Source of the DNA: Jannaschia sp. Os4
GTDB lineage: Bacteria; Pseudomonadota; Alphaproteobacteria; Rhodobacterales; Rhodobacteraceae
Reading direction: 5' to 3'
Length of the DNA stretch: 64,000 bases
Assembly: GCF_016820245.1 (NCBI RefSeq)
Contig: NZ_JAFCAR010000004.1
Coordinates: 248,001-312,000, forward strand
Part shown: positions 9,168 to 18,210 of the stretch, in pieces
Position numbering within the stretch: position 1 is the stretch's first letter
Layout of the letters: each line of letters begins with the position of its first letter
Program-made: the position numbers and the translations under genes
Notes under the pieces: model-generated
Told to the model about the DNA's origin: nothing
Database searches by the model: none
Seen by the model: only the letters and a program-made list of their open reading frames with translations

Positions 9168-11246
9168 ATGAAGCAGAACCCCGACTACGCCGGCCCCATC
9201 CTAGAGATCGAGGACCTGTCGATCTCCTTCTTCACCCGCCTGCGCGAGATCCCGGCGGTGATGGACTTCTCCGTGACCGTCCAGCCGGGCGAGGCGGTGG
9301 GACTCGTGGGGGAGTCGGGCTGCGGCAAGTCGACGGTCGCGCTCGGCGTCATGCAGGACCTCGGCGTCAACGGGCGGGTCGTTGGCGGCACGATCAAGTT
9401 CAAGGGCCGCGACCTCGCCGAGATGTCGCCGTCGGAGCTGCGCGACATCCGCGGCAACGAGATCGCGATGATCTACCAAGAGCCGATGGCCTCGCTGAAC
9501 CCGGCGATGAAGGTCGGCAAGCAGCTCATGGAGGTGCCGATGCTCCATGACGACGTGTCGGAGAAGGAGGCCTACGACATGGCCCTCCAGACCGTCACGG
9601 ACGTCAAGCTGCCCGACCCCGCGCGCATCCTCGAGAGCTATCCCCACCAGCTGTCCGGCGGCCAGCAGCAGCGCATCGTCATCGCCATGGCGCTGATGTC
9701 GAAGCCCGCGCTCCTCATCCTCGACGAGCCGACCACGGCGCTCGACGTCACGGTCGAGGCCGGCATCGTGCAGCTCGTGAAGGAGCTGGGCACCAAGTAC
9801 GGCACCTCGATGCTGTTCATCTCGCACAACCTCGGGCTGGTGCTGGAGACCTGCGACCGCATCTGCGTGATGTACTCCGGCGAGGCGGTCGAGGACGGGC
9901 GCATCGCGGACGTGTTCGACAAGATGCGCCACCCCTATACGCAGGCGCTCTTCCGCTCGATTCCGCTGCCCGGCGCCGACAAGACCGCGCGGCCCCTCGT
10001 GGCCATCCGGGGCAACTTCCCCCTGCCCCACGAGCGTCCGCCCGGCTGCAACTTCGGGCCGCGCTGCGACTACTTCGAGGCGGGGCGCTGCGATGCGCGG
10101 CCCATCCCGATGGAGGACGTCGAGCCGGGCCACCACTCCCGCTGCCTGCGCTGGGACGAGATCGACTGGGCCGCGCCGCCCGAGGCCACCGAGACGCCGC
10201 CGCCCAATCCGCCGGGCGACCCGGTGCTCAAGGTCTCGAACCTGAAGAAGTACTACCAAGTCGCCGCCAACGCCCTGTTCGGCGGCGGCGAGGAGCGCGT
10301 CGTCAAGGCCAACGAGACGCTCGACTTCGAGGCCCGCGAATCCGAGACGCTCGCCATCGTGGGCGAATCCGGCTGCGGCAAGTCCACGCTGGCCAAGATG
10401 CTCATGGGCCTCGAGACCGCGACCGACGGCACCATCGTGATGGGCAACGAGGAGATCCAGTCCAAGCCCATCGAGGAGCGCGGGCCGGGCCAGGTCAGCC
10501 AGATCCAGATGGTGTTCCAGAACCCCTTCGACACGCTCAACCCGTCGATGACCGTGGGCCGCCAGATCATCCGCGCGTTGGAGGTGTTCGACTACGGCGC
10601 CAACGACGCCGAGCGGCGTGAGCGGATGCTGCAGCTGCTCGACCTCGTGAAGCTCCCGCGCGAGTTCGCGGGCCGGATGCCGCGCCAGCTCTCCGGCGGG
10701 CAGAAGCAGCGCGTCGGCATCGCGCGCGCCTTCGCGGGCGATGCGAAGATCGTGGTGGCGGACGAGCCGGTCTCGGCGCTCGACGTCTCGGTGCAGGCCG
10801 CCGTCACCGACCTGCTGATGGAGATCCAGCGCGAGCAGAAGACGACGCTCCTGTTCATCTCCCACGACCTGTCGATCGTGCGCTACCTCGCCGACCGCGT
10901 GATGGTCATGTATCTCGGCCACGTGGTCGAGCTGGGCACCACGGACGAGGTCTTCGCCCCGCCCTACCACCCCTACACCGAGGCGCTGCTCTCGGCGGTG
11001 CCGATCGCGGACACCAAGGTCGCCAAGAAGCACATCGTGCTCGACGGCGACATCCCGTCCGCCATGAACCCGCCCCCCGGCTGCCCCTTCCAGACGCGGT
11101 GCCGCTGGAAGTCCGAGGTGCCGGGCGGCCTGTGCGAGAAGGAGGTGCCGCCCATGCGGACCTTCGGCGCCCACCAGATCAAGTGCCACCTTTCCGACGA
11201 GCAGCTTGCCCGCATGGAGCCCGTGATCCAGATCGCCGCCGAATAG
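9168..11246 (+). CDS. Fused double ABC ATPase of the peptide-type importer (DppD-DppF fusion)
   Basis: This 692-residue cytoplasmic protein contains two complete ABC ATPase domains in one chain. Domain one (about residues 5-330) has Walker A GESGCGKST, signature LSGGQQQR and Walker B LLILDEPTTALD. Domain two (about 350-690) has a second GESGCGKST, LSGGQKQR and IVVADEPVSALD. Each ends with the oligopeptide-transporter C-terminal region and its cysteine pattern (PGCNFGPRCDYF and PGCPFQTRC), which in related ATPases can bind an Fe-S cluster. Usually these are two genes, dppD and dppF. It powers the two permeases encoded just upstream and closes the operon. Confidence 0.95.
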   Translation: MKQNPDYAGPILEIEDLSISFFTRLREIPAVMDFSVTVQPGEAVGLVGESGCGKSTVALGVMQDLGVNGRVVGGTIKFKGRDLAEMSPSELRDIRGNEIAMIYQEPMASLNPAMKVGKQLMEVPMLHDDVSEKEAYDMALQTVTDVKLPDPARILESYPHQLSGGQQQRIVIAMALMSKPALLILDEPTTALDVTVEAGIVQLVKELGTKYGTSMLFISHNLGLVLETCDRICVMYSGEAVEDGRIADVFDKMRHPYTQALFRSIPLPGADKTARPLVAIRGNFPLPHERPPGCNFGPRCDYFEAGRCDARPIPMEDVEPGHHSRCLRWDEIDWAAPPEATETPPPNPPGDPVLKVSNLKKYYQVAANALFGGGEERVVKANETLDFEARESETLAIVGESGCGKSTLAKMLMGLETATDGTIVMGNEEIQSKPIEERGPGQVSQIQMVFQNPFDTLNPSMTVGRQIIRALEVFDYGANDAERRERMLQLLDLVKLPREFAGRMPRQLSGGQKQRVGIARAFAGDAKIVVADEPVSALDVSVQAAVTDLLMEIQREQKTTLLFISHDLSIVRYLADRVMVMYLGHVVELGTTDEVFAPPYHPYTEALLSAVPIADTKVAKKHIVLDGDIPSAMNPPPGCPFQTRCRWKSEVPGGLCEKEVPPMRTFGAHQIKCHLSDEQLARMEPVIQIAAE

Positions 11247-11261
11247 GCGGCGCCCGTCGCC

Positions 11262-11612
11262 CTAGCGGCAGCGCTCCCAGACGTAGCGGTAGCCCCGCTC
11301 GCGGAACTCCAGCCCGAGCGGATGCCGCCGGAGGGTGATCGTCCTGCGGGCCGTCGCGCCCTCGCCGGAGCAGGTCGCGCGGAACTCGACCCATCCGCCG
11401 CCGACCCGCCCGGTCGAGCCGAGGTCGCAGGAGTTCTCGACACCCTCCAAGCGGCCCTCCCGGATGGCGAGGGCCCCGCCGTCCATGCCGACCTCGTCCG
11501 CGCGGCACGACCACCGCGCGCCCTCGGGCTTGTACAATCCGTCGATGTCCTGCGCCGCGACGGGCGGGGCCGCGGCCAATAGCGCGGCGAGCGTGAACGA
11601 AATGCGTCTCAT
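11262..11612 (-). CDS. Small exported four-cysteine protein of unknown function
   Basis: This 116-residue protein starts MRRISFTLAALLAAAPPVAAQ, a clear Sec signal peptide with cleavage after AAQ. The mature part of about 95 residues has four cysteines (WSCRAD, NSCDLG, RATCSG and a C-terminal ERCR), suggesting two disulfides in a compact periplasmic or secreted domain. I do not recognise the family. It converges on the ABC ATPase gene with 15 bp between stops, and is divergent from the alpha/beta hydrolase at 11702 with about 90 bp between starts. The coherent signal peptide and even cysteine spacing support a real gene. Confidence 0.75.
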   Translation of the reverse strand: MRRISFTLAALLAAAPPVAAQDIDGLYKPEGARWSCRADEVGMDGGALAIREGRLEGVENSCDLGSTGRVGGGWVEFRATCSGEGATARRTITLRRHPLGLEFRERGYRYVWERCR

Positions 11613-11701
11613 GGCGCGAACGCTTCCGCGACGCCACGTCCACCGTCAAGGCGGTGGGCCGTGTCATTGGATGACGCCCCCGCGTGCCCTACCCTCCCCC
11701 C

Positions 11702-12682
11702 ATGCTCTCGGTCCTGCCAGCCGCCGCCACCCTCGCCGTCTCGGCCGGCAGCGCGTCGTGGATCGACCGCCGCGCCCGCGCCCGGGAGGTCCGCGCCGAG
11801 GCCGAGCACCCCCCCGAGGGCGCGATCATCGACGTGGACGGCATCCCCGTGCACGCGGTCGTCCGGGGCGAGGGCCCCGACCTCGTCCTAATCCACGGCG
11901 CGAGCGGCAACCTGCGCGACTTCACCTTCTCCCTCGTCCCGCGCCTCGCGAAGCGGTGGCGCGTGATCGCCTTCGACCGCCCCGGCATGGGCTACACCGG
12001 CCGCACCGACCCCGCCTACGACGACCCGGCCGGCACCCGCGCCGAGACCCCGTCCGAGCAGGCCCGCCTCCTGCGCGACGCCGCCGCGCGCCTCGGCGCG
12101 ACGCGGCCCGTGGTCCTCGGCCACAGCTTCGGCGGGACCATCGCGCTCGCGTGGGCGACCGACGCGCCCGACACCGTCGCCGCGCTGGTCCCCCTCGCCG
12201 CCGCCTCCAACCGGTGGGAGGGCGGGCTGGGCCGCCTCTACGCGATCACGTCCTCGGCGGTTGGCGGCGCGCTCGCCGTCCCCGCCCTCACCGCCTTCGT
12301 CACGGACGAGCGGCTCGTCGACTACTGTCGCAACGTGTTCGCCCCCGACCCCATGCCCGCCGGGTATCCCGAGCATGTCGGCCCCGCCCTCACGCTCCGC
12401 CGCCGCTCGCTGCGCGCCAACGCGCGGCAGGTGAACCCGCTCCTCCCCCACGTGATCGCCTTGGAGGCGCGCTACCCGAGCCTCCCCATGCCGATCGAGG
12501 TTGTCCATGGCGACATCGATCCGATCTGCCCCTTCGACACCCATGCCCTCGCCCTGTCGCGGATGGCCCCCACCGCGAAGCTCACGACCCTCCGCGGCGT
12601 CGGCCACATGCCCCACCACGTCGCCCCCGAGGCGGTCGAGGCCGCGCTCGAGCGTGCCGCCGCCCGCGCCGGGTTACGCTGA
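11702..12682 (+). CDS. Alpha/beta hydrolase
   Basis: This is a 326-residue serine hydrolase of the alpha/beta fold, substrate unknown. ATG 11702 is chosen over an in-frame GTG at 11684, which would add six residues ahead of the N-terminal hydrophobic stretch. That stretch (MLSVLPAAATLAVSAGSAS) looks like a signal or membrane anchor. The oxyanion-side motif LIHGASGN, the strand VIAFDRPGMGYTG and the nucleophile elbow GHSFGG (Ser) are all visible; GDIDPICP supplies the likely acidic residue and GVGHMPHH the catalytic His. The arrangement resembles epoxide-hydrolase and haloperoxidase-like esterases. It stands alone before ppk2. Confidence 0.88.
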   Translation: MLSVLPAAATLAVSAGSASWIDRRARAREVRAEAEHPPEGAIIDVDGIPVHAVVRGEGPDLVLIHGASGNLRDFTFSLVPRLAKRWRVIAFDRPGMGYTGRTDPAYDDPAGTRAETPSEQARLLRDAAARLGATRPVVLGHSFGGTIALAWATDAPDTVAALVPLAAASNRWEGGLGRLYAITSSAVGGALAVPALTAFVTDERLVDYCRNVFAPDPMPAGYPEHVGPALTLRRRSLRANARQVNPLLPHVIALEARYPSLPMPIEVVHGDIDPICPFDTHALALSRMAPTAKLTTLRGVGHMPHHVAPEAVEAALERAAARAGLR

Positions 12683-12730
12683 GCCCCGCGCCGCGCTACC
12701 TCCGCGGGACGCGAGCCGGGGAGACCGACC

Positions 12731-13606
12731 ATGACGAAGCCGTTCGACGGTGCCATCACCACCTTCTTCGAGGAGGACGCCCCCGCCGCCATCCGCGACG
12801 CCATCCGCGACGCGGACAGCGCCAAGGAGGTTCTGACGGACGACTACCCCTACGACCGCTGGCTCAGGAAGAAGGACTACGAGGAGCAACTCGACGCCCT
12901 CCAGGTCGAGCTGGTGAAGATGCAGTCGTGGGTGCAGGAGACCGGCGCCCGCGTCATCGCCGTGTTCGAGGGGCGCGACGCCGCCGGCAAGGGCAGCACG
13001 ATCCGCCGCCTGACCGCGAACCTGCCGTCCCGCGCCGCCCCCGTCGTCGCGCTCTCCAAGCCGACCGAGCGCGAGCGGGGCGAGTGGTACTTCCAGCGCT
13101 ACGTCCGCCACCTGCCCACCGCCGGGCAGGTCTCCGTCTTCGACCGCTCGTGGTACAACCGCGCCGTCGTCGAGCACGTGTTCGGCTTCTGCTCCCCGGC
13201 CGAGCGCGAGGCCTTCTTCCATCAGCTCCCGTCCTTCGAGAAGCTGCTCGTGGACGACGGGATCGTCCTCGTGAAGCTGTGGCTGACCGTGGGCCGCGCC
13301 GAGCAGCTCCGCCGTTTCCTGTCGCGCGAGACGGACCCGCTGAAGCAGTGGAAGCTGTCGGGCATCGACGTGAAGGGCCTCGCCAAGTGGGACGCGTACA
13401 CCGACGCCATCGGCGAGACCTTGGAGCGGTCCTCCTTCGACTTCGCGCCGTGGACCGTCGTGCGCTCGGACGACAAGCGCCGCGCCCGCCTCGAGGCGAT
13501 CCGCACGGTGCTGTCGTCCGTCCCCTACGACGGGCGGGACGACTCGCTGCTCGAGATCGACCGAAAGGTCGCGGGCGGCCCCGGCCTGTGGCTCGCGGGC
13601 GCCTGA
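12731..13606 (+). CDS. ppk2: Polyphosphate kinase 2
   Basis: PPK2 moves phosphate between polyphosphate and nucleoside diphosphates, favouring nucleotide synthesis from polyP. The 291-residue single-domain protein has the family P-loop [16 protein letters not shown] near residue 78, the Walker-B-like [14 protein letters not shown] near 140, and the lid segment [15 protein letters not shown] followed by [12 protein letters not shown]. The size matches class I one-domain enzymes. The gene ends in TGA 13604-13606; one base later the TTG start of a TetR gene follows, so the two are almost certainly one transcript. Confidence 0.95.
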   Translation: MTKPFDGAITTFFEEDAPAAIRDAIRDADSAKEVLTDDYPYDRWLRKKDYEEQLDALQVELVKMQSWVQETGARVIAVFEGRDAAGKGSTIRRLTANLPSRAAPVVALSKPTERERGEWYFQRYVRHLPTAGQVSVFDRSWYNRAVVEHVFGFCSPAEREAFFHQLPSFEKLLVDDGIVLVKLWLTVGRAEQLRRFLSRETDPLKQWKLSGIDVKGLAKWDAYTDAIGETLERSSFDFAPWTVVRSDDKRRARLEAIRTVLSSVPYDGRDDSLLEIDRKVAGGPGLWLAGA

Positions 13607-13607
13607 C

Positions 13608-14222
13608 TTGGCCGACCGGTATCACCACGGGAACCTGCGCCAAGCCCTCGTCGACGAGGCGCTCAAGCTGATTGAGGCGAAGGGCCCGGCCGGCTTCACC
13701 CTTTCGGAGGCGGCCCGCGCCGCGGGCGTGACGCCCGCCGCCGTCTACCGCCACTTCGAGGGCCGCGAGGACCTGATCGCGGAATGCGCGGTGCAGGGGC
13801 ACCGCATCTTCACCGCAGCGATGGAGAACGCCTTCGCCGACGGCCAGCCCTCGCCGCTCTCCGCGTTCGAGGCGGTGGGCCGGGCCTACCTTGCCTTCGC
13901 CAAGGCGCACACGGGCCACTACATCGCGATGTTCGAGTCCGGCCTGTCCCGCCACGCGACGCCCGGCCTCGCGGTCGCGGCGGACCGGTCCGCCGCCGTG
14001 CTCGAGCGTGCGGCCGCCAAGCTGTCCGAGACCATCCCGCCCGAACGGCGTCCCCCCGCCTCGATCTTCAGCGCGCATGTCTGGGCGATGTCCCACGGCG
14101 TCGTCGAGCTCTTCGCGCGCGGTGCGCCCGGCGCGAACGCCCCCTTCTCGCCCGAGGATCTGCTGGAGGCGGGAATCGGCATCTATCTCCGGGGCCTCGG
14201 CCTCTTGCCGCCCGACGCCTGA
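13608..14222 (+). CDS. TetR/AcrR family transcriptional regulator (WHG-type C-terminus)
   Basis: This 204-residue regulator starts at TTG 13608, one base after the ppk2 stop. The N-terminal HTH is evident: HHGNLRQALVDEAL, then FTLSEAARAAGVTPAAVYRHFEGREDLIAE at about residues 25-55. The remainder is a helical ligand-binding domain containing AHVWAMSHGVVELFARG, typical of TetR proteins with the WHG-type C-terminal domain. Tight coupling suggests it may act with or on ppk2, which would be unusual; the ligand is unknown. The TTG start is supported by the position of the conserved N-terminus and the absence of a better codon. Confidence 0.9.
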   Translation: MADRYHHGNLRQALVDEALKLIEAKGPAGFTLSEAARAAGVTPAAVYRHFEGREDLIAECAVQGHRIFTAAMENAFADGQPSPLSAFEAVGRAYLAFAKAHTGHYIAMFESGLSRHATPGLAVAADRSAAVLERAAAKLSETIPPERRPPASIFSAHVWAMSHGVVELFARGAPGANAPFSPEDLLEAGIGIYLRGLGLLPPDA

Positions 14223-14427
14223 CGTTTCACGCCCGACCCGTCCGCTCACGCCCCCGGCACCGCCGCTCCCGCGCCCGTGAGAGCCGTGCGCGGCTTGCTC
14301 CTTGCCCTGCGTTTCCGCACCATCCTCGGTCCGATCTCACGTGCCCGTGCATGGCGGCGCAGGGCTGCGGAGGGCATCTTGGTTTCAACGCAACGGGGCA
14401 CCGCCCCAAACCACAAGGACCAAGACC

Positions 14428-14700
14428 ATGACCAAGCTCATCCTCGCCGCCGCCGCCCTCTCCGCCGCCATCGCCGCCCCCGCGGCCGCCCAGACGGTCC
14501 AGGTCGTGCCCGGCGCGGCCGGCGCGATCGCCCACTTCAACCAGTCGCGCGAGCAGGGCGAGCGGCTGATCGTCCCCCGCACCGAGCGCCAGCGTGCGTC
14601 GCGCCCCTCGCGGAGCTTCGAGATCGCCCGCCAGATCGTGAACGGCTCCGCCGACGGCCAAGACGGCAAGATCCTCGGCCGGGGCACCCGCTTCGACTGA
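14428..14700 (+). CDS. Small exported protein of unknown function
   Basis: A 90-residue protein beginning MTKLILAAAALSAAIAAPAAAQT, with a clear signal peptide cleaved after AAA-Q. The ATG at 14428 is preceded by AAGGACC, a usable ribosome site. The mature 69 residues are basic and polar, with HFNQSREQGERLIVPRTERQ and a C-terminal GKILGRGTRFD, and no cysteines. I do not recognise a family. It is a single-gene unit: TetR ends 205 bp upstream and a strong hairpin terminator follows the stop. Confidence 0.72.
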   Translation: MTKLILAAAALSAAIAAPAAAQTVQVVPGAAGAIAHFNQSREQGERLIVPRTERQRASRPSRSFEIARQIVNGSADGQDGKILGRGTRFD

Positions 14701-14716
14701 TCCGGCCTGCCCCGCG

Positions 14717-14746
14717 ACGCGCCCCGTTCCTCCCGGCGGGGCGCGT
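14717..14746 (+). terminator. Rho-independent terminator-like hairpin
   Basis: ACGCGCCCCG (14717-14726) and CGGGGCGCGT (14737-14746) form a perfect 10-bp stem with a 10-base loop, followed by TTGCGTT. It sits 17 bases after the stop of the small exported gene and should end that transcript before the DMT transporter gene. Confidence 0.7.
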
Positions 14747-14786
14747 TTGCGTTGCGTCCCCGGCGTTCCGGCCGCAAGGGACGCCC

Positions 14787-15665
14787 ATGGACCGCACCGC
14801 CCCTCCCCGCTCCGACACGTGGCGCGCCGCCGCTTGGATGCTGGGCGCCATCGCCTCGTTCACCGCGATGGCGGTCGCGGGCCGCGCGGTCTCCCACGAG
14901 CTCGACACCTTCGAGATCATGCTCTGGCGCTCCGTCATCGGCGTGGCCGTCATGCTCTCGGTCGCCACGGCGCTCCGCCGCTGGAACGAGGTCTCGCGCG
15001 AGCGGCTGCCGCTCCACCTCGCGCGGAACGCCGCGCACTTCGCCGGCCAGAACCTCTGGTTCCACGCGATCACGGTGCTGCCCCTCGCCACCGTGTTCGC
15101 GCTGGAGTTCACGTCTCCCCTCTGGGTGCTCCTGCTCTCGATCCCGCTCCTCGGCGAGCGTCCCGGCTGGACGCGCGCCGGTATCGCCCTGCTCGGCTTC
15201 GCGGGCGTCCTGCTCGTCGCGCGCCCCGGCGCGGACATGCCCCCCGGCGTGATCTGGGCCGCCTTGGCCGCCGTCGGGTTCGCCCTGACCAACGTTGCCA
15301 CGAAGCGGCTGACCCGCGACGAGAGCACCCTGTCGATCCTCGTCTGGCTGACCGCGATGCAACTGGTGCTCGGGCTGGCCTTCGCGGGCTGGGACGGCGA
15401 CATCGCCGCGCCGTCCGCCGCCGCCGCGCCGTGGATCGGGCTCATCGGCCTCGCGGGGCTCTGCGCGCACTGGTCGCTCACCAACGCGCTGGCGCTGGCG
15501 CCCGCCTCGACGGTCATGCCGATCGACTTCGCCCGCCTGCCGCTGATCGCGGGGATCGGCGCGTGGGCCTACGGCGAGTCGCTCGACCCCCTCACGCTCC
15601 TCGGCGGCGGGATCGTCTTCGCGGCGGCCTACGCCAACCTGCGCCTCGCCGACCGGCCCGCCTGA
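14787..15665 (+). CDS. EamA/DMT-family transporter
   Basis: This 292-residue inner-membrane protein has ten predicted helices in two EamA repeats, the drug/metabolite transporter arrangement used for small-molecule export. The start at ATG 14787 (MDRTAPPRSDTWRAAAWMLG) follows an AAGGG-type site; the open frame further upstream runs antisense to nothing recognisable and crosses the preceding hairpin. Diagnostic stretches are LWRSVIGVAVML, PLATVFALEFTSPLWVLLLS in repeat one and SLTNALALAPASTVMPIDFARLPL in repeat two. Substrate is unknown. Two further DMT genes lie at 17268 and 61713. Confidence 0.9.
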   Translation: MDRTAPPRSDTWRAAAWMLGAIASFTAMAVAGRAVSHELDTFEIMLWRSVIGVAVMLSVATALRRWNEVSRERLPLHLARNAAHFAGQNLWFHAITVLPLATVFALEFTSPLWVLLLSIPLLGERPGWTRAGIALLGFAGVLLVARPGADMPPGVIWAALAAVGFALTNVATKRLTRDESTLSILVWLTAMQLVLGLAFAGWDGDIAAPSAAAAPWIGLIGLAGLCAHWSLTNALALAPASTVMPIDFARLPLIAGIGAWAYGESLDPLTLLGGGIVFAAAYANLRLADRPA

Positions 15666-15749
15666 CGCCCCGGCGCCCCACTCTGTTGCAGCCGCGCCAC
15701 CCTGCACCTGCGGGATTCCACACCCCCGCGTCGTGACGCTGGGTCCGTC

Positions 15750-15780
15750 TTGAGCGGAACACCCTCCGCGCGCTTACGAT
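15750..15780 (+). promoter_or_regulatory. Possible sigma-70-like promoter for the FadL-like gene
   Basis: TTGAGC (15750-15755) and TACGAT (15775-15780), 19 bases apart, lie about 75 bp before the porin start. The spacing is long and both boxes are imperfect, so this is a weak candidate, but it is the most AT-rich pair in the 188-bp intergenic stretch. Confidence 0.3.
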
Positions 15781-15853
15781 TTAGGCGAACACCGGCGCGT
15801 GGCAGACCCGCGCGCCCGGACGGCGTCCGACAGGGCGCGAGAGGGAGCAGGAC

Positions 15854-17158
15854 ATGAACCGCATCGCAATCACCGCCGTCACGGCGACCCTTCTGGCCGG
15901 CACCTCGGCCCATGCCGGCGGCCTCGACCGCTCGGGCCAGAGCATCTCGCCGCTCTTCAACGCGCCCGGCACCGCCAGCTTCGGCCTGAGCTACGTCAAG
16001 CCCGACCTCAGGGGCGAGGACGTGGACGGCGACGGCTCCTACGATGCGGGCGAATCCTACACGACCTACACCTTCTCCTACGCCGACCAGATCACCGACC
16101 GGTTCTCCTACGCCGTGATCGCCGATCAGCCCTTCGGCGCGGACATCTTCTACGACGACGACCCGGCCTCCTCGAACATCGGCGGTACGCTCGCCGACAT
16201 CAACTCGGACGCCCTGAGCCTCGTCGGCCGCTACAAGATCAACGAGCGCTTCTCGGTGATCGGCGGCCTGCGCGCCCAGAACGCAGGGGGCGAGGTCGCC
16301 CTGCGCGGCCAGTCCTACGCCAACGCCATCACCGCCCGCGCCGTCGCCGACCAGACCGGCCTGACCGCGGAGCAGGTCGGCGGCGTCGCGCAGGCGATCG
16401 GCGCGGTGCAGGCCGCCGGCGGCAATCCCGCCGTGCTGACCCCCGAGCAGCAGGCCCTCATCGCGCAGGTCGGCGGCTTCGCCGCGGCCGGGGCGATCGC
16501 GCGGAGCTTCCTCAACGGCCGCACCGCCTTCGACGACGGCAACGGCTACGCCGTCGACATCGAGGACAGCTGGGGCCTCGGCTACACCCTCGGCTTCGCC
16601 TACGAGATCCCGGACATCGCGCTCCGCCTCGCCGTGACGTGGAACTCCGAGGTGTCCCATTCCGGCACTGCCACCGAGAGCGTCGCGGGCATGACCTCGC
16701 GCAACACGATCGACTTCGAGACCCCGGAATCCATCAACGTCGAGTTCCAGACCGGCGTCGCCGAGGACACGCTCCTTCTCGCGTCGCTGCGCTATACCGA
16801 CTGGGACGACTTCGACGTGATCCCGCCGGTGTTCGGCGTCGACCTCGCCGACATCGACGACAGCTACCGCTGGTCCCTCGGCGTCGCCCGCCGCTTCACC
16901 CCGGAGTTCGTCGGCATCGCCAACCTGACCTACGAGAAGGACAACGGCTCCGAGACCGTCTCGCCCCTCGGGCCGACCGACGGCCAGATCGGCCTCTCGC
17001 TGGCCGGACGCTACACGAGCGGGAACCTGAACGTCACCGGCGGCATCAACTACACCAAGGTCGGCTCCGCCTTCGCCGGCGTCGCCGACAGCCCCGTGGC
17101 CGAGTTCAACGACAGCTCCGCCGTCGGCATCGGCCTGCAGGTGCAGTACAAGTTCTGA
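15854..17158 (+). CDS. Outer-membrane hydrophobic-compound transporter of the FadL/OmpP1/TodX family
   Basis: This 434-residue protein has a signal peptide (MNRIAITAVTATLLAGTSAHA) and then GGLDRSGQSISPLFN, the usual mature N-terminus of FadL/OmpP1 proteins in alphaproteobacteria. The rest shows alternating beta-strand patterns, and the chain ends in LQVQYKF with the terminal aromatic residue needed for barrel insertion. FadL channels carry long-chain fatty acids or aromatic hydrocarbons across the outer membrane. Residues about 155-220 form an alanine- and glutamine-rich helical insertion (TGLTAEQVGGVAQAIG) that looks like a family-specific loop. It is a single gene, closed by a hairpin terminator. 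The substrate is not readable. Confidence 0.88.
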   Translation: MNRIAITAVTATLLAGTSAHAGGLDRSGQSISPLFNAPGTASFGLSYVKPDLRGEDVDGDGSYDAGESYTTYTFSYADQITDRFSYAVIADQPFGADIFYDDDPASSNIGGTLADINSDALSLVGRYKINERFSVIGGLRAQNAGGEVALRGQSYANAITARAVADQTGLTAEQVGGVAQAIGAVQAAGGNPAVLTPEQQALIAQVGGFAAAGAIARSFLNGRTAFDDGNGYAVDIEDSWGLGYTLGFAYEIPDIALRLAVTWNSEVSHSGTATESVAGMTSRNTIDFETPESINVEFQTGVAEDTLLLASLRYTDWDDFDVIPPVFGVDLADIDDSYRWSLGVARRFTPEFVGIANLTYEKDNGSETVSPLGPTDGQIGLSLAGRYTSGNLNVTGGINYTKVGSAFAGVADSPVAEFNDSSAVGIGLQVQYKF

Positions 17159-17179
17159 TCCCGCACGCGGGACGCGCAT

Positions 17180-17208
17180 GAACGCCCCGCCCCTCCGGCG
17201 GAGCGTTC
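17180..17208 (+). terminator. Hairpin terminator after the FadL-like gene
   Basis: GAACGC plus CCGCC (17180-17191) pairs with GGCGG plus GCGTTC (17197-17208), with one C-A mismatch and a five-base loop. It lies 22 bases past the porin stop and before the next DMT gene. No long T-run follows. Confidence 0.6.
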
Positions 17209-17267
17209 GTCGTCGCGGGCGCAGGATTCGGGTCGCCCCGCACCGGTCCGCATGACACACCGCGCCC

Positions 17268-18179
17268 ATGAGCGCCGCCCCCGACATGTCCGCCCGCACA
17301 TGGGCCGAGCTCGCGTTGCTGGCGCTGATCTGGGGCGGCTCCTTCCTCGCCATCCGCACCGCCCTCGACGAGATCCCCTTCGTCACCTCCGTGGCCTTCC
17401 GGGTGGGACTCGCCGCCGCCGTGCTGTGGGGATGGTGCGCGCTCCGCGGCCTGCGCCCGCCGCGCGACCCGCGCCTGTGGGGGGCGCTGCTCGGGATGGG
17501 GATGCTCAACAACGTTCTGCCGTTCTCTCTCATGGCGTGGGGCCAGCTCAGCATCGAGACCGGCCTCACCGCGATCCTGAACGCGGGCACGGCGGTGTTC
17601 GGCGTGCTCGCCGCCGCCCTCCTCCTCCCGGACGAGCGTCTGACGCCCCGTCGCGCCCTCGGCGTGGCGCTCGGCTTCCTCGGGGTCGCCACCGCGATCG
17701 GTCTGGGCAATCTCGCCACCTTGGACCTGCGCTCGCTCGCGCAGCTCGCCGTGGTCGCGGGCACCGTCTCCTACGCGCTCGCGGGCGTGTGGGGCCGCGT
17801 CACGCTCCGGGGCCTCGACCCGCGCCTTTCGGCCGCCGGGATGCTCACGGGCTCGTCGCTCGTCATGATCCCCGCCGCGCTCTGGATCGACGGGCCCGTC
17901 TGGCCGACCGAGGCGACCACGTGGGTGGGCATCCTCTACTACGCCGTGATCGCCACCGCCGTCGCCTACCTCCTCTACTTCCGGCTCCTCGCGACCGCGG
18001 GCGCGGGCAACCTCATGCTCTGCACCCTGCTCGTGGCGCCGGTCTCGATCCTCCTCGGCGCATGGATCCGGGACGAGGTACTGGGGCCGGGCACCTACGC
18101 GGGCTTCGCCCTCCTCGCGGTGGGCCTCGCCGTGATCGACGGGCGACTGTTCCGCGTCCTGCGGCGCGCGCCGAATTGA
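17268..18179 (+). CDS. EamA/DMT-family transporter
   Basis: A 303-residue inner-membrane exporter-type protein with two EamA repeats. It opens MSAAPDMSARTWAELALLALIWGGSF; the LALIWGGSFLAIR stretch is the classic first helix of the family, and NNVLPFSLMAWGQ and YYAVIATAVAYLLYFR mark later helices. A second ATG at residue 7 is an alternative start. It is followed after 31 bp by the P-loop protein gene on the same strand. Substrate is unknown; the paralogue at 14787 is only distantly similar. Confidence 0.9.
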   Translation: MSAAPDMSARTWAELALLALIWGGSFLAIRTALDEIPFVTSVAFRVGLAAAVLWGWCALRGLRPPRDPRLWGALLGMGMLNNVLPFSLMAWGQLSIETGLTAILNAGTAVFGVLAAALLLPDERLTPRRALGVALGFLGVATAIGLGNLATLDLRSLAQLAVVAGTVSYALAGVWGRVTLRGLDPRLSAAGMLTGSSLVMIPAALWIDGPVWPTEATTWVGILYYAVIATAVAYLLYFRLLATAGAGNLMLCTLLVAPVSILLGAWIRDEVLGPGTYAGFALLAVGLAVIDGRLFRVLRRAPN

Positions 18180-18210
18180 CCGGAGCGCCCCGCGCGGGCA
18201 CGTCCCCCCC

